Positions 39,701 through 50,340 of a DNA stretch of 64,000 bases are shown piece after piece; position 1 is the first letter of the stretch; every line of letters begins with the position of its first letter. The DNA is from Hybos culiciformis (lineage: Eukaryota > Arthropoda > Insecta > Diptera > Hybotidae): contig OZ023273.1 in assembly GCA_964007475.1 (NCBI GenBank), positions 40,673,525 to 40,737,524 on the forward strand, read 5' to 3'. The translations under genes and the position numbers were made by a program. The notes below the pieces were generated by a model. That model was given only the letters and a program-made list of their open reading frames with translations. It was not told the DNA's origin and did no database searches.

Positions 39701-42700
39701 GTACCTGTTTTTTATTTTTATTTTTTTTTATTCTGAAATTTTTTCATCTTCATAATTTCAAGCAAGGAAAAAGTTCTCAGAAAAGAAGATTAAACTTTAC
39801 TGTATATATTTTCATAAAAATGGTATGAAAGAAGAATCTGAATTATTTTAAGTTATTTTTATGTAATTTTTCTTTTTTTCTTAGTCATTTTTTTAAAGGT
39901 TAAAATGCGCGAAAAGCAATAAAAGTTGGTTTAAAATTGAATAAATTTAATATTATAATATCCTGCTGTTTGCTATATGCACAACAAAAGAAAAAGAACT
40001 ATGTTAAAGTTTTCGCTTAACTAAAAAAAAAAAAAAACAAAGATTGGAACGAAAAAATTAAAGAACTTTTCTTTTTTTTTTGTCTATTATTTTGGAGTAG
40101 AAGTTTCTCATAATTTAATTTTTTTTAAATTTTACACCAGACACTAGAAACATTAGATTTATGCATGTTGTATTTTGAAAAAAAAAAAAAAAAAACTTTT
40201 AAAGTGTTAAAAATGATATTAAAATGTTCAAAAAGTAAAAAAATACGAAAGTTTGATAATTTATTTTTTTTTGTTCAAAAATAAGGTTTCATATGGTTCA
40301 AAAATTATCTTATACCCACATAAGTATATATGTATACTATATATATTATGCATTTATGTTATACCATAATCTAAGCACAGTCACAATGAAAATCTTAAGA
40401 CTTTATAAACTAAGCCTTTTGTGTTATTCCGAAAAACAACATAGTGGTACCTTCTAGGCTAAAATCACTCTTCGGTTACCATATCGCGCTATAAGAACTC
40501 AAAACACCAAATTCAAAAACCGTTAATTTAAAGAACCAGGAAAAAGAAACCTGAAATCAAAAAATTGGAATACGAAGTGCCGACATTTAAAAATTTACCA
40601 AGAGCCATGGTGTCAATAAATATAAGAACGTAATTCAGATTTTTTAATTTCACATGCATTTATCAAATTCAGTAAAATAATCTTATAATTTTATTTTAAA
40701 AGCACATCTCATGCTTCAAACTTTTTCCAATCTAATTTATATTAATAAAATTAACTAATTTTTTTTTCTAAGAAATATGTCAACGGATTAAGATTCGTAT
40801 TAATTGTTATCGGAGGGACGTTAGCAGTAATTGGTTCTAAAGCTATTGGATATCCATCGGCTGGTGCTTTAGGATGTGTAATGGTATCTTTTGTATCTGG
40901 AATTAAATATAAAAATCAAGCGAAAAATGATAACGTAAATTTTAAATATTAAGTTTAATTTCGTAAGCTTATAATTGCAAATAATGATTATTTTTCAAGA
41001 TAAGTGTTGCAAGGAGACTCGATTTATTGTGGAAATTTTTAAAGCCAGTTTCATTTTCTTTGATTGGCAAGGAGGTTAATTTTTCAGTTTTGGATCCACA
41101 AGTTGTGGGCTATGGCGTTCTATTAATTGTTGTTGGATCTTTGGTAAGACGAATTTTTTAAATAAATTTTGATTTAATGGTGGTATTAGTATTACGATGA
41201 GGTCAAATATCCTAGTATATCATCTCCTAAAGAGATCACATTCATAGCTATAGCCTTGTATCAATTTTCTTATGAATATGATAATGGTCTTTGATATTTA
41301 ATTCTTGCTTGTTTGGTTTCATAACTTACGTACATTTCCACCTTGTCAAACTTTTGACTTTTTAACTATTTTAACATACTTCAAATAAATAAGAGTACAT
41401 GATTATAATAATGACATAATGCGACAGCATAAGTAATCAAAACTTTATTTTTTTACTACCATTTTAATTAAACTAATATTAAATATAAAAACAATTTTAA
41501 TTGAAAATCTTGAAAATTTTCTACATAGCTTCGGTTATCCGCAGCATATTTATCAACATATGGTGGTGGTTTAACATGGAAAGAACGTGCCTACATAACA
41601 ATTTCTGGTTTTCCAAAGGCAACAGTACAAGTAAAGTAACTTTTATGTTTTTATTTATATTTTTTTTAAAGAAATTAAAAAAAAAATTTACTTTGTTCTT
41701 ATAGGTGCCTTACAGAACATATGCTTTAATCTTTATAATATCCTGGAGATAGAATTTTTCATTACTTTTCACTGTACAATTATATGCTTTTGAAATCACT
41801 AAGGAAAACAAAAAATAAAAATAAAACTTTACTTGTGTGGGTGAATTTTTATTACCTTATTTATTTTCAAATCACTGTCTTCTCTGCTGTCCGGATTTAA
41901 ATCTGGACAAAAGAGAAGACAGTGAAAAAGACAGTCTAAAAAAATAGAAAAACAAAAAAATTTAATAAATGCCTAATCTTAGATTGCCCACCTAAAAAAA
42001 AGTAAATGTCAAAAAAACATAAAAAACTCTGAATATTTTATTTTTTTTTTAATTTTACCTCATAAATTTTTAACCTCATCGACTTTCAATTTTAAAAAAA
42101 TTTCATATCTTCCGTTTTACCACTACGATACACTTCATTCTAGGCTTTGTTCGACAAAAAACACTCGCGCCAAAATAAGTATCTTTATTTTGAACAGACT
42201 GAAAAAAAGCTTCCACCTTCAAGCTTCTATATCAAGGTCAATATGAAAGTCAGTGGTTTTAAGTTAGTCGATTCGGGATATTCAATAAAAAAATTTAAAG
42301 TTTGCCTATTAACTTTTTTTTTAAATTCCTATAAATATGCACATAGTGCTCCTGCGTAATTTGCAAAACTGTCGCCATTCCTCTCGATATTTATTAATGA
42401 TTATTTTAATGAGAAATAGACTATGTATATCTCACTAAAATTACTATTCATAAAACTTTTTATTAAAATGAACTTATGCCTCTTTAAAATAAACGGATTT
42501 AATGTATATTTTATATAGATTAACTTTAAGCATTTTTTTTATAATAATTTAAATAAACAAATTTTCAAGGCTAGCATTGGACCAATTGCACTAGATATGG
42601 CAAGGCAAAGGATACCATTGGATGATACAAATATCGATTTGGCAACTAAAGTGTTAATAATATCTGTTCTAGCAATTATTTTAACAGCGCCACTTGGTGC

Positions 42701-42953
42701 CATTCTTATGATAAAATTAGCTCCGAAATGGCTAAAATTTTGCCCACCAACAGCGATAGCCTCATCTCAATCATTACAAGATTTTCCTCCAACAATGATC
42801 ACAACAACAAACAGCTCAATTAATAATCTTGATCATAATTTTGAAATGGCACATTCGAAAAACACAGATGATGCACTTGCAGAGCAAAATATTAGTCAAC
42901 GTAGATACAAAAATGATAGCAGGTTAGACCAGGGAAATAATAGTAAAGCTTAA
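28561..42953 (+). CDS. Nha: Sodium/proton antiporter, SLC9B/NHA (CPA2) family, ten exons, 567 aa
   Basis: Predicted membrane cation/proton antiporter. Exons: 28561-28573, 29048-29189, 30097-30387, 31375-31557, 37469-37644, 37720-37826, 40773-40934, 41000-41143, 41529-41630, 42570-42953. All introns are GT-AG, every junction keeps frame, and the total is 1704 nt (567 codons plus TAA). The ATG at 28561 sits in AACAATGG. The first exon gives only MGAL, and its one-base overhang fits exon 2. Residues about 1-60 are hydrophilic (Gln/Glu-rich), about 66-475 hold roughly a dozen hydrophobic helices, and the last 80 or so residues are a polar tail. Family landmarks are LLAGLGLD near 158-165 and AVSPNVVVTVMLKL from 215. 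Then comes YAMTTCNDVVS, where Asn250-Asp251 occupies the position of the Asp-Asp pair known for human NHA2. Length matches the family. Whether it is the Nha1 or Nha2 orthologue is not resolved. Confidence 0.9.
31020..31260. repeat. Dispersed repeat, copy A (intron of Nha)
   Basis: About 240 bp that match 35470-35740 in the same orientation. Shared blocks include AAAATAGGCT, ATTTAATTATTTATCA, AAGTAAATTATTT, TATTTTGAGTA and AGTTCAAAAGTT near the end, followed by GAAACAAAATCAA. The ends carry weak inverted similarity (ATAACTTTT on the left, AAAAGTTGT on the right). This suggests an old, non-coding TIR element. Confidence 0.5.
32168..32385. repeat. Perfect 82-bp inverted repeat with a 54-bp spacer
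   Basis: 32168-32249 and 32304-32385 are exact reverse complements over all 82 positions, beginning ATATCTTTGAAGGGCGATCA. The 54-bp spacer is itself a diverged inverted copy of the arm (tttttgtaaaaaattgactt region). The locus therefore holds three versions of one unit, one forward and two reversed. It lies in Nha intron 4 (31558-37468), so the pre-mRNA could fold into a long perfect duplex. It could be a short palindromic element or the result of a local inverted duplication. There is no coding content. Confidence 0.9.
32446..33118. mobile_element. TIR element with long diverged termini, TA target site
   Basis: The left end GTACAGGCAAATTGTCCAAA and the right end read on the other strand (GTACAGGCAAACTAAGTCTA) stay similar inward for about 130 bp. 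Shared blocks are TAAACAAAAAAA, TTRCGAAGTRGCTGYAACTT and GAGTCYCTAGC, followed by AGTGTGCT. TA dinucleotides adjoin both ends. There is no coding capacity in about 670 bp, so it is non-autonomous. Divergence between the TIRs suggests an old insertion. It lies in Nha intron 4 between the 82-bp inverted repeat and the hAT-like element. Confidence 0.65.
33156..33353. mobile_element. 198-bp hAT-like MITE
   Basis: The ends CAGGGTTCCCACTTTT (33156-33171) and AAAAGTGGGAACCCTG (33338-33353) are perfect 16-bp inverted repeats. CAGGG termini followed by TTCCCAC are characteristic of hAT-type short elements. Subterminal TCTGGAAAATCAGGGAA and GGAAAGTCAGGGAAAA are also mirrored. The flanks are ATATA on both sides, so a clean 8-bp target duplication cannot be separated from the AT-rich surroundings. 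It lies in Nha intron 4. Confidence 0.75.
35470..35740. repeat. Dispersed repeat, copy B (intron of Nha)
   Basis: A direct-orientation relative of 31020-31260. This copy shows inverted ends more clearly: CTATAACTTTTGATCTAA on the left, and on the right AGTTCAAAAGTTATTG, which reads CAATAACTTTTGAACT on the other strand. The interior has the same AAAATAGGCT and ATTTAATTATTTATCA blocks. Probably a non-autonomous TIR element of about 270 bp. Confidence 0.5.
35791..36196. mobile_element. Possible TIR element with TGTTCGCATTA ends
   Basis: TTGTTCGCATTA near 35791 is mirrored by TAATGCGAACACCAA near 36186-36200, giving an 11-bp inverted terminus. Another GTTCGCATTACAAAAT occurs internally near 35840. 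AT-rich interior motifs (tggaatatacatattcc) are palindromic. No target duplication was recognised. It directly follows repeat copy B in Nha intron 4. Confidence 0.35.
38495..38719. mobile_element. Diverged, inverted copy of the 20361-20770 element family
   Basis: Read on the - strand from 38719 this begins ACGGGATTTGCACTTGGACC then TTAGAACTAACC. Copy 1 has TATCTGCACTTGGACCTT and a nearby GACCTTAGAACGG. Further shared blocks in the same order are a GCAGACAAAAAAA tract and, near the other end, TTAGAAATAAACTTGTG against TTAGGAATAAACCTATG. The outer terminus on the low-coordinate side is eroded. It lies in Nha intron 6. Confidence 0.5.
41872..41925. repeat. Compact 54-bp hairpin in Nha intron 9
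   Basis: The arms TCACTGTCTTCTCT (41872-41885) and AGAGAAGACAGTGA (41912-41925) pair perfectly over 14 bp. Inside lies a second inverted repeat, GTCCGGATTTAAATCTGGAC, with one mismatch pair, and the two stems are separated by 3-nt bulges. The size and shape resemble a short palindromic element or an imperfect pre-miRNA-like hairpin. No evidence of expression can be drawn from sequence. Confidence 0.7.
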
Positions 42954-43326
42954 TTTTTACAAAAACTGAATGATATATATATTTCATTTATATTTCGTAC
43001 TTAAATTTTTCTTAAATAATGATTTTATTAAAGTGTTTATCAAAATATTTATTTGATTTGTAAGCAGCTCTGAATTAGTATATTCTCAATATTTAAAACA
43101 AACTTTTGCTCGTATACTTAACATTAAAGATCTAACAAAATTTTAATAACTTTTTTTACATTTTTTGTGAAAATTTTATAAATTGTTTACATAAATATAT
43201 CAATTTTCAAATATAACGAGTGCAGTTTTACTTTATTTTTAAAGCAAATGTTTCAGTTGAGAAACATTACTCAATCCTAAAATTTAATGTTTTTCGTGCA
43301 TTGCGATTATAAATTATAAATATTAC

Positions 43327-43332
43327 AATAAA
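43327..43332 (+). terminator. Candidate poly(A) signal of the Nha gene
   Basis: This is the first AATAAA downstream of the Nha stop codon (42951-42953). It would give a 3' UTR of roughly 390-400 nt. A second AATAAA follows within about 30 bp. AATAAA is frequent by chance in DNA this AT-rich, so the assignment rests on position. Confidence 0.35.
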
Positions 43333-46300
43333 ATATTTATATAAATGATTTTATCAATAAATATGAATTTTGTTTAATCGAAATTTAATGTATGATTATA
43401 AAGATAAGTTCGTTTTCAGATATTGAAGAGAGGTAATTTGATACTTTATAACTAATATCAAGTACTGGTTCTATTCCCTAGTTATCTAACGTAGTTCAGT
43501 TAGTACTAGAATAGTTTTTATTTTTCTTACTCTTAATTTAACATATGATTAAGGTTATATTAGTACTGTTTATTCTGCTCAATGTATTTAAGACACAAAA
43601 ACATGTAATACACATAAGTGTTAATTTTTTTTTTGTCTATTGATAAATTGCTTCCTTCCTTCCTAACTGTCATAGTATTTTTATTTATGCCTTAAAGGAG
43701 TTAAAATGAAAATTTTGATTATGAAGAGAATTTAATTTAATATAATTTTCTGTAACTTTAACAGGAATGGAATTTTAAACGTACTTATATTATGTAAACC
43801 TTTGTCAATTTTAGAGATATTGTTACTTGGAAATAGAAATATTTTTTTTTATTAAAGGATATTAAAAAATACTTTTGGTGTTGAATTAGAAAGGTTTCCT
43901 TTTAGCAATTTTGAATTATATAATAAAAAAAATATTTTCAATTGTATTTAAAAATGTAAAAAATTCTTTTATGGACGTATATGTATAAATGTACTATACG
44001 TACATTATGTCTTATATTTCAACATCTAAAAATTGTAGTTGATTATTTTTTCATCCCTAAATTGTTTTGGGCCTTGATTTTTATCTTAAATTTATGTTAT
44101 ATCTGGAACGCTTTCATGCAACTGGAAAATAAGACTTTTTAATATCTTAGAAATAATGAAATAAATTCTTCGTTTTCTAAAAATCAAATTAACATATTAT
44201 TTTTCGTGACTTAAGAGAAATTCTTAAATGTACTTGACTTTTTGTTAGTCCGTTTTTGATTTATTAAAACTAAAATGTGAAGATAAAAATTAAAACAGAA
44301 AGAGTTGTTTGTTGCATTTTGAGGCAATGATGCCTTCTATTAATGACAATTATGCAATCCGAAGGAACAAAACTTACAAAAATTTTTTTTTAAATATTAA
44401 AAATTCAAGTTAAAAGTACGATATTAAAGTTATTAATCATTGAAGTTTTTGAATAATTCAACCTGAAATTGGTATAGTTGTAGATTATCTCAAATATTTA
44501 AGTATCATTTTCTCACAATTTACGAATAAATTTTCTCTGTTCTCTTGATGACATGCATGATTTAAAAATTTTATCTACTTTTTATGTAAAATTTTCATTT
44601 TATTCATACATAATATTATATTACAATATATGTATGTACTTTTATGTTCCAAAAACATAAAATTTCTATTCAAAACCAAATAAAACATTTCTACAAGAAA
44701 AAAATAAGTTTTATATTGAGTTGAAATTTATAAGGAACAAATTTTAAGGCACCAAAATAAGAAAATTGAAATTCTTGGAAACAAGAAAGTGATAAACTGG
44801 TCACATTTCCATATATAATATATAAATATATATTGAACAAAGTATATACAATACAAATATTAAATACTAAGTTGCAAATATTAATGCATTTTATTAAATT
44901 GGTTAATCCGAAAATTATCAAAAGTATGTTTTCCCGAACAAAGTGGGCTTCTAATAACTGCTGTATGAACAATACCTGCATATAATATTTTTTGGCATAT
45001 TTTAATTTTTATCGCTTTTATCTCTCCAATCTGCAATGACTTTTAATCGTACAATCTTATTAAGTTTTTTTTTTTAAACCTGAACCACAGCTTAGGTGGC
45101 CGAAAATTATAAACATGCTTAAATAGTTAAAATATTTTATACGATATTAAGAATCTCGAATCTTATTCATATGTTCAAATTTTTTTTGTAAAATTTTCTT
45201 TTCTTGAAACAGAAAATAATATATATGTAAAATGTATAAGAAAAATATTATTATCATGTGTTAAAATTATGCTTTCCTTTTAGATATGTGTGATGATTTT
45301 TCTCTAAATGTTAAATTTTCGCCTTTTCCGCATGAAATATTTAAAATAACATGAAAATTTTTAGAAAAACAGGAACCGGAATTCTGGTTTTATGAGTGTA
45401 TTTTTGAATCTATTTGTTTAATTTAAATTTTTACGCCATGCTACATTATAAAAATGGTTTATATTTTATTTTTTATTTTTATACTTTTTTTTTTGGAATC
45501 AAAATTATTATGTTTTTTTTTTTTTTTTGTACAGATATGATATTAATAAAATAACCAAAAAAAATTGAACTTGATGTCTTTAATGGTTTGAAAAAGAGAT
45601 GCAGACAAATTAGGAAATATATATCCAATGTCACGTAACAAATGAATGAATATAATTTTGAATGAAAAAAAAAAAGAAATAAAAAATAGAAAATAAAATA
45701 TATTGCAAGAGAAACACGAATATTTTTTTATAAATTGGTGTCTTAATTACAGCAGCAAAGGGCTTCTTTTTTTTTTTAATTATCTGTTTCATAAATAACT
45801 AAAAATAGAGGTATATCAGTGTTGGTATATTGAAATGGGGAAATTTAACTTCAAAATATATTTTAGAATTAAATTAATATCTTTAGTTTGTGTGAATTTT
45901 AGCTAAATTATAATTAAAGTGGACATAAGATTTCAAGGCAACTCTTTTCTCGTTATCTTATTGGACTGGGAATAAAGCATTAAATCTTTTACGGATTCAA
46001 AATTGTAGTTAATCAAGAGTTATAAAAGCTGCATTGGTTTATTTTGTAATCTAAAAGTATTATTTTCGATATTAAAAATATTGCTGTTTTAAATATATAC
46101 TTCGATCATACATTACAGTGAGTTGGTATATGAAGTTGTTTGTTTTTAACGCTTCTGCTGTACATATATAATAAAATCAATTTTCATTGGACAAGTCAAA
46201 GTAAAATTCCCCAATTTTTTTTTTTCTTGGAATTTAATTATTGAAAATATTTTACTGACTTGTTCTTGTCGTCAGCACAATTACCAGATTCTATGATTTA

Positions 46301-47581
46301 TTATTATGAATATAAATAAAATGAATGAATATCACGTTAAAAAAGAAAGTTTCAAACTTTTACAATGTAGAAAGAAAAAAATAGAATCTTAAAAGTTAAA
46401 ACATTATTTTATAAAATTTAATTTAAAAATTTTTACCGAAAAATTACTTTTAAGGTGCAGAAAATATTTTTTTTGCAATATTCTTTCTCTTTAAACAGTT
46501 TGACAAAAAAAAAATTCCATATTCTGAGGGTTGTCATCAAAAAAATTCACTCTGAAAAGAAAACTTTAAACAGTTTAGTTTTTTTTTTCTTAATATTTTT
46601 GACAGCAATTTTAATTCTGATGGTATGAAAAACTGGAATATTGAATAAAATTTATTTTTAATATTTATCATATTATAGAAAATTATAAAAAAAAAAAAAA
46701 AATCAACACATTTTAAAAGTTACGTAATTATACTACCCGTTTTACACATTCCTTTTTTCATGCTTTTTTCACTTTTTTTTTCGACAAAAACGTTACAAAC
46801 AAAAACAAAAGTATCTAGTTGTTTTACTTTTAAAATGTCAAATATGTCAAAAGGCCCATGAAAAAACGCCTCATGTAACTTTTTATATGAATAAATAAGA
46901 GGTTTCCATGAATCTATAAAAAGGATATTAGGTATCAATATTATATTTTTTTAATGATAAACTGATTTGATAAAGTTTCTTCAAGTCAAAAATATGTTTT
47001 TCATAAAAGCATAACAACGAATAAGTAAAAACTTTATTCAAAATTTTCGTACCATAGTATTTAGTTGGTTATTCCCCAAAAAAAAAAAAGGAAAACATTT
47101 TTTCAGGTTCGTTAATTCGATATACCTAATATTTATTTTTATTTGAAATAAAAAAAAGAAAATGAAAATTTGTATAAACTTTATTATTAAAATATTATTA
47201 TCAAAGATATCTAAAGAATATAATATTTAAATATAAAATGTTTTTTTTTTCAGCTTCTCATAATTAGAAGAAGCACTTCACAGTCAATTTGGTGAAACAA
47301 ATTAATTTCTACAAAAATCAATATTTAATTTATTTTCAACGCCAAAAATACAAATTTTTTTTCCGTAGGAAACTTCATATAATTTTTATTTATTATTTCT
47401 CGTCAAAATTATTGTTATTATATTGTTGGTGTTCGATATTGAGAAGATAACTTTAATTTATTATAATTTGCTTGCATCAACAGATATCGCTTTTATTTGA
47501 ATATTTTTAAAGCTGCATTTTCAATTTGGCACATTTATAATACATTATTGATTTGCCTTTTATTGAATAAAACTAAAGGAG
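43333..47581. other. AT-rich non-coding DNA
   Basis: Intergenic DNA with no recognised gene, RNA or structured repeat. The open frames at 44691-44981 and 46720-46938 (- strand) lack splice sites and known motifs. Confidence 0.55.
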
Positions 47582-47902
47582 TAAACACAATTGGGGCGAC
47601 AACGACGGCGACAACGACGACTACAACGACAACGACAGCGATATCACTCGAGTGAACACAATTACGGCGACGGCGACTAAATAAATATACAGGAAAAAAG
47701 TAAACAAATAGAAAAACAAAAAAAATATATATATGGTTGGCGTTGTCGCCTGGCGACAAAATAGACAAAATTTCTAATTTGTCGCCAGGCGACAATGTCG
47801 TTTGTCGTCTCAATTGTGTTCATTCTCAAACAAATATATGGTTTCTATTTTTTTTTATAGTCGCTATCGCTGTCGTTGTCGCTGTCGCCCCAATTGTGTT
47901 TA
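47582..47902. mobile_element. Palindromic GCGACA-rich TIR element with TA target site
   Basis: The element 47584-47900 is bounded by TA on both sides. Its ends AACACAATTGGGGCGACA... and ...GTCGCCCCAATTGTGTT are inverted, and both continue into CGACAACGACAGCG-type short repeats. Its centre carries two hairpin-forming motifs, TTGTCGCCTGGCGACAA (near 47744) and TTTGTCGCCAGGCGACAA (near 47778), which also pair with each other. A second ACACAATT motif recurs inside each arm. The whole 317 bp is thus a nested palindrome. The poly-Val open frame on the - strand is a translation of the repeat. TA duplication suggests a Tc1/mariner-type mobiliser. Confidence 0.8.
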
Positions 47903-48929
47903 GTACTTAATAATTCTATATGATTTATAATGATTTCAAAAATTTTTCAAATTTTGAAAAGGATCATATAATAACACGCCCTTTTTACTGTTAATATTTG
48001 ACTTTAGTATATATGATATTATTACACTAACTCATTTATTACGAATATTATTCTCATCGAGTCGATATTATTACATTTGTGAACTATTAAATTTTTAAGT
48101 AACTAAAAATAAAATAAAATTAAAAGTCAGTTTTTTGAAATTGCTGAAATTTTTTTTTTGAACCGTATAACATCTTTACTAATATAATATAATTTTTCCT
48201 TTTACGAAAATTTTAGATCTATTCAATCTATATTAAGTCAAAGCTGTATAAACAAAATTTTATATGAAGACACTTTAACCACGTATGAATATATATATAA
48301 AAAAACTTTAATGTGAATAATCTAAATATAAAATTCATATAAAGAATTTTCATTAAATATGACGAATATTATAATGTTTTAACAACATTAAGTTTTAATG
48401 TTTTCTTTTTGTTGAAACATATATAGAAATACTAAATGTATATAATCAAAGAGTAAATATGTGCCAACCGTTAAAAGTATTTACATTTTACTTAAAATAT
48501 TTTAAAATAATATTTCCTTTCATTTAATAAAAAAAAAACGTCCTTTTTTTTTAAATTCAAACTGAAAAATCCTTTGAATTATAAAAAATAAACACAAAGG
48601 AGATGAAGATATAAGCTTTTAATGCGTTTTCTATTTAGGTTTTTTCACTGACTATAACTATATAGGTATTTCATAAAAATAATATTTATTTAAAAACTTT
48701 TATGGCGCGCAAATACATTTTTTTTTTTTTTTTTTTTTTTTTTAGAAAAATAAAAGAAGAAAGAACTTATGGTTTTATGCAAATTATATCAGATACCCAG
48801 AAAATTTTTATATTATTTACACATGTGTAATATTCATTTAAAAATGATGAAATAAAGAAATGTTGATTAAAAACAAAAAGAGATTAATATTTCATTAATT
48901 ATTGGTCATTAATTATTTATCATCATATG
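47903..48929. other. AT-rich non-coding DNA
   Basis: Nothing was recognised apart from a long poly-T tract at about 48718-48743. It directly precedes the LTR retrotransposon insertion. Confidence 0.55.
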
Positions 48930-48934
48930 AATAT

Positions 48935-49659
48935 TGTATGAATATACCGAACTGATGGTGGATTTAGTACGTGCACTAAATCCGGATTTTGCTGGGGTTG
49001 TTTAGCACTTGAACTAAACAACCGTCAACTGATGTCCTGGAGCTAAAAATTGAGAGACAAAATATTGTAGTACTTGGACTAGAATATTCAATGTATTAAC
49101 AATTACTGAAGGTAATATTGAAGGTAATATTGAATGTTATTCCAGCACTTGGACTGGAATATCTTCACTTTTTATGAAATTATTAAGGCACTTGAAACCT
49201 CAACAATTTCCTCTGGTTTATGAAATTATTAAGGCACTTGAAACCTCAACAACTTCAGCTGAATTTATTATTAGGGCACTTGGAACCTTAATAATAAGAG
49301 GATCACAATAAAAGAACAAACACTTTAATCTGTTTCTAAAATTATAATGACTTTATTATTCAAATTCATGCATTTTTATACTATTTTAGTCCCTAGTCAG
49401 CATTTGTATCATAATATTTTTTATTTGGAACTTACTTACATTATAAAATTATTATTTTTACCAAAATTGCTACATATTCAAATTCCGTATAAATTCAATC
49501 TTAACATATAAAATTCACTCGTAACATAACATATAAATATTTACAGGCATATTAAATTACACATAAATAATTGGGTTGATAAAGTGTAATGCTTTATCAA
49601 CATATATATTGTTCAATGTTTTTGTTTTTTCTTCAATATCATAATGATGTTTCTGAACA
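48935..49659 (-). repeat. 3' LTR (725 bp) of the BEL/Pao element
   Basis: This is the low-coordinate LTR, at the 3' end in the element's sense, and it matches 57162-57898. The TATA box is conserved at 49373-49380 and the stem-loop array corresponds to 48960-49305. Differences from the 5' LTR are a 12-bp insertion between the first two stem-loops, a replaced block around 49100-49140, retention of a full second AGGCACTTGAAACCT motif that is truncated in the other LTR, and about ten scattered substitutions. Confidence 0.93.
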
Positions 49660-49673
49660 TTCTGGCCCCCGTT
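49660..49673 (-). promoter_or_regulatory. Polypurine tract for plus-strand priming
   Basis: In the element's sense the bases next to the 3' LTR read AACGGGGGCCAGAA, immediately followed by TGTTCAG of the LTR. Position and G-rich content identify it. It is interrupted by CC, as sometimes seen in BEL elements. A 7-bp stem hairpin (49671-49688, GTTGAGT/ACTCAAC, loop aata) lies directly upstream. Confidence 0.65.
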
Positions 49674-49690
49674 GAGTAATAACTCAACCG

Positions 49691-50340
49691 CTATTTAACC
49701 TGGACGTCGAATTGTTGTCGACTGGGTACGATGCTAGGTTTATCTATGACTCTGGTGGATTCGAACTTGCTGTGGATGCTGTGCCAAATAATGTAACCAA
49801 TGATTGCAATCGTCAAGATGAGAGATGAATAATCCACTACGTAATGATGTTGATTGTGTACTCGCAGTTTATTAGGTAGCCCCAGATAGCTGTTGTTGTT
49901 GAGCTTTTCTTGTAATTCAGTTAGCTCCTTTAGTCGCGGTGAATATTTTTCCAATTCTTTTCGTCTCATCGTGACCTCCAATTCATTTGGCCTTGCTATC
50001 ATGGTCAATGGCCCCATACTGATGTACGACGACTGTGCAGAACTTGATACCACTTGCTGTCCTTGAATGGTTAAAACATCATGGTGAATCGACCATTTAG
50101 GTTCCATAATAATAATTCCTGAATTCCGTAACTCTATTTGACTAACTTGAGTTCCACATACTGTTGTTACCTTTGTTGGTGATCGTACTGAATATATCTA
50201 TCTGTTCTGATCATTCAGCTGGATCCAAATGGTTTCCTTGTGAGTCTCTTCCAAATTGCAATGTGGTTTTGTTTCATTGTTGAGTAGGCCGATTTCACAC
50301 TGATGATCTAATGAGGCCTTGTCGTATATTTGATACACAA
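49691..50340 (-). pseudogene. 3' end of the F-type env region, cut off by a frameshift and a stop
   Basis: The envelope frame does not end naturally at 50308. Protein-like coding continues on the - strand in another frame, so a one-base shift lies between about 50330 and 50345. The shifted frame then meets a TAG at 50198-50200 and runs open to the stop at 49691-49693. The part after that stop includes a hydrophobic membrane-anchor-like segment (YSSLILTIAIIGYIIW) followed by a short polar tail, as expected for an F-type envelope C-terminus. The stop lies about 30 bp before the 3' LTR. An open frame starting at an internal Met (50107) is just the downstream part of this region, not a separate gene. 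Confidence 0.75.

Noticed and set aside
42147..42359. 70-codon frame inside Nha intron 9
   Set aside because: There are no matching splice sites or phase with the Nha exons, which already join correctly at 41630|42570, and no known motif.
46720..46938. 72-codon - strand frame with fairly normal amino-acid mix
   Set aside because: No homology is recognised, there is no promoter or splice context, and the length is within chance expectation.
47535..47813. 92-codon - strand frame with a poly-Val run
   Set aside because: It is a translation of the CGACAA/GCGACA repeats of the TIR element at 47584-47900.
49691..50107. Separate 138-codon gene starting at an internal Met
   Set aside because: It contains the membrane anchor and tail expected for the end of the env region, and coding-like sequence continues upstream of its Met. 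It is the cut-off 3' part of env.
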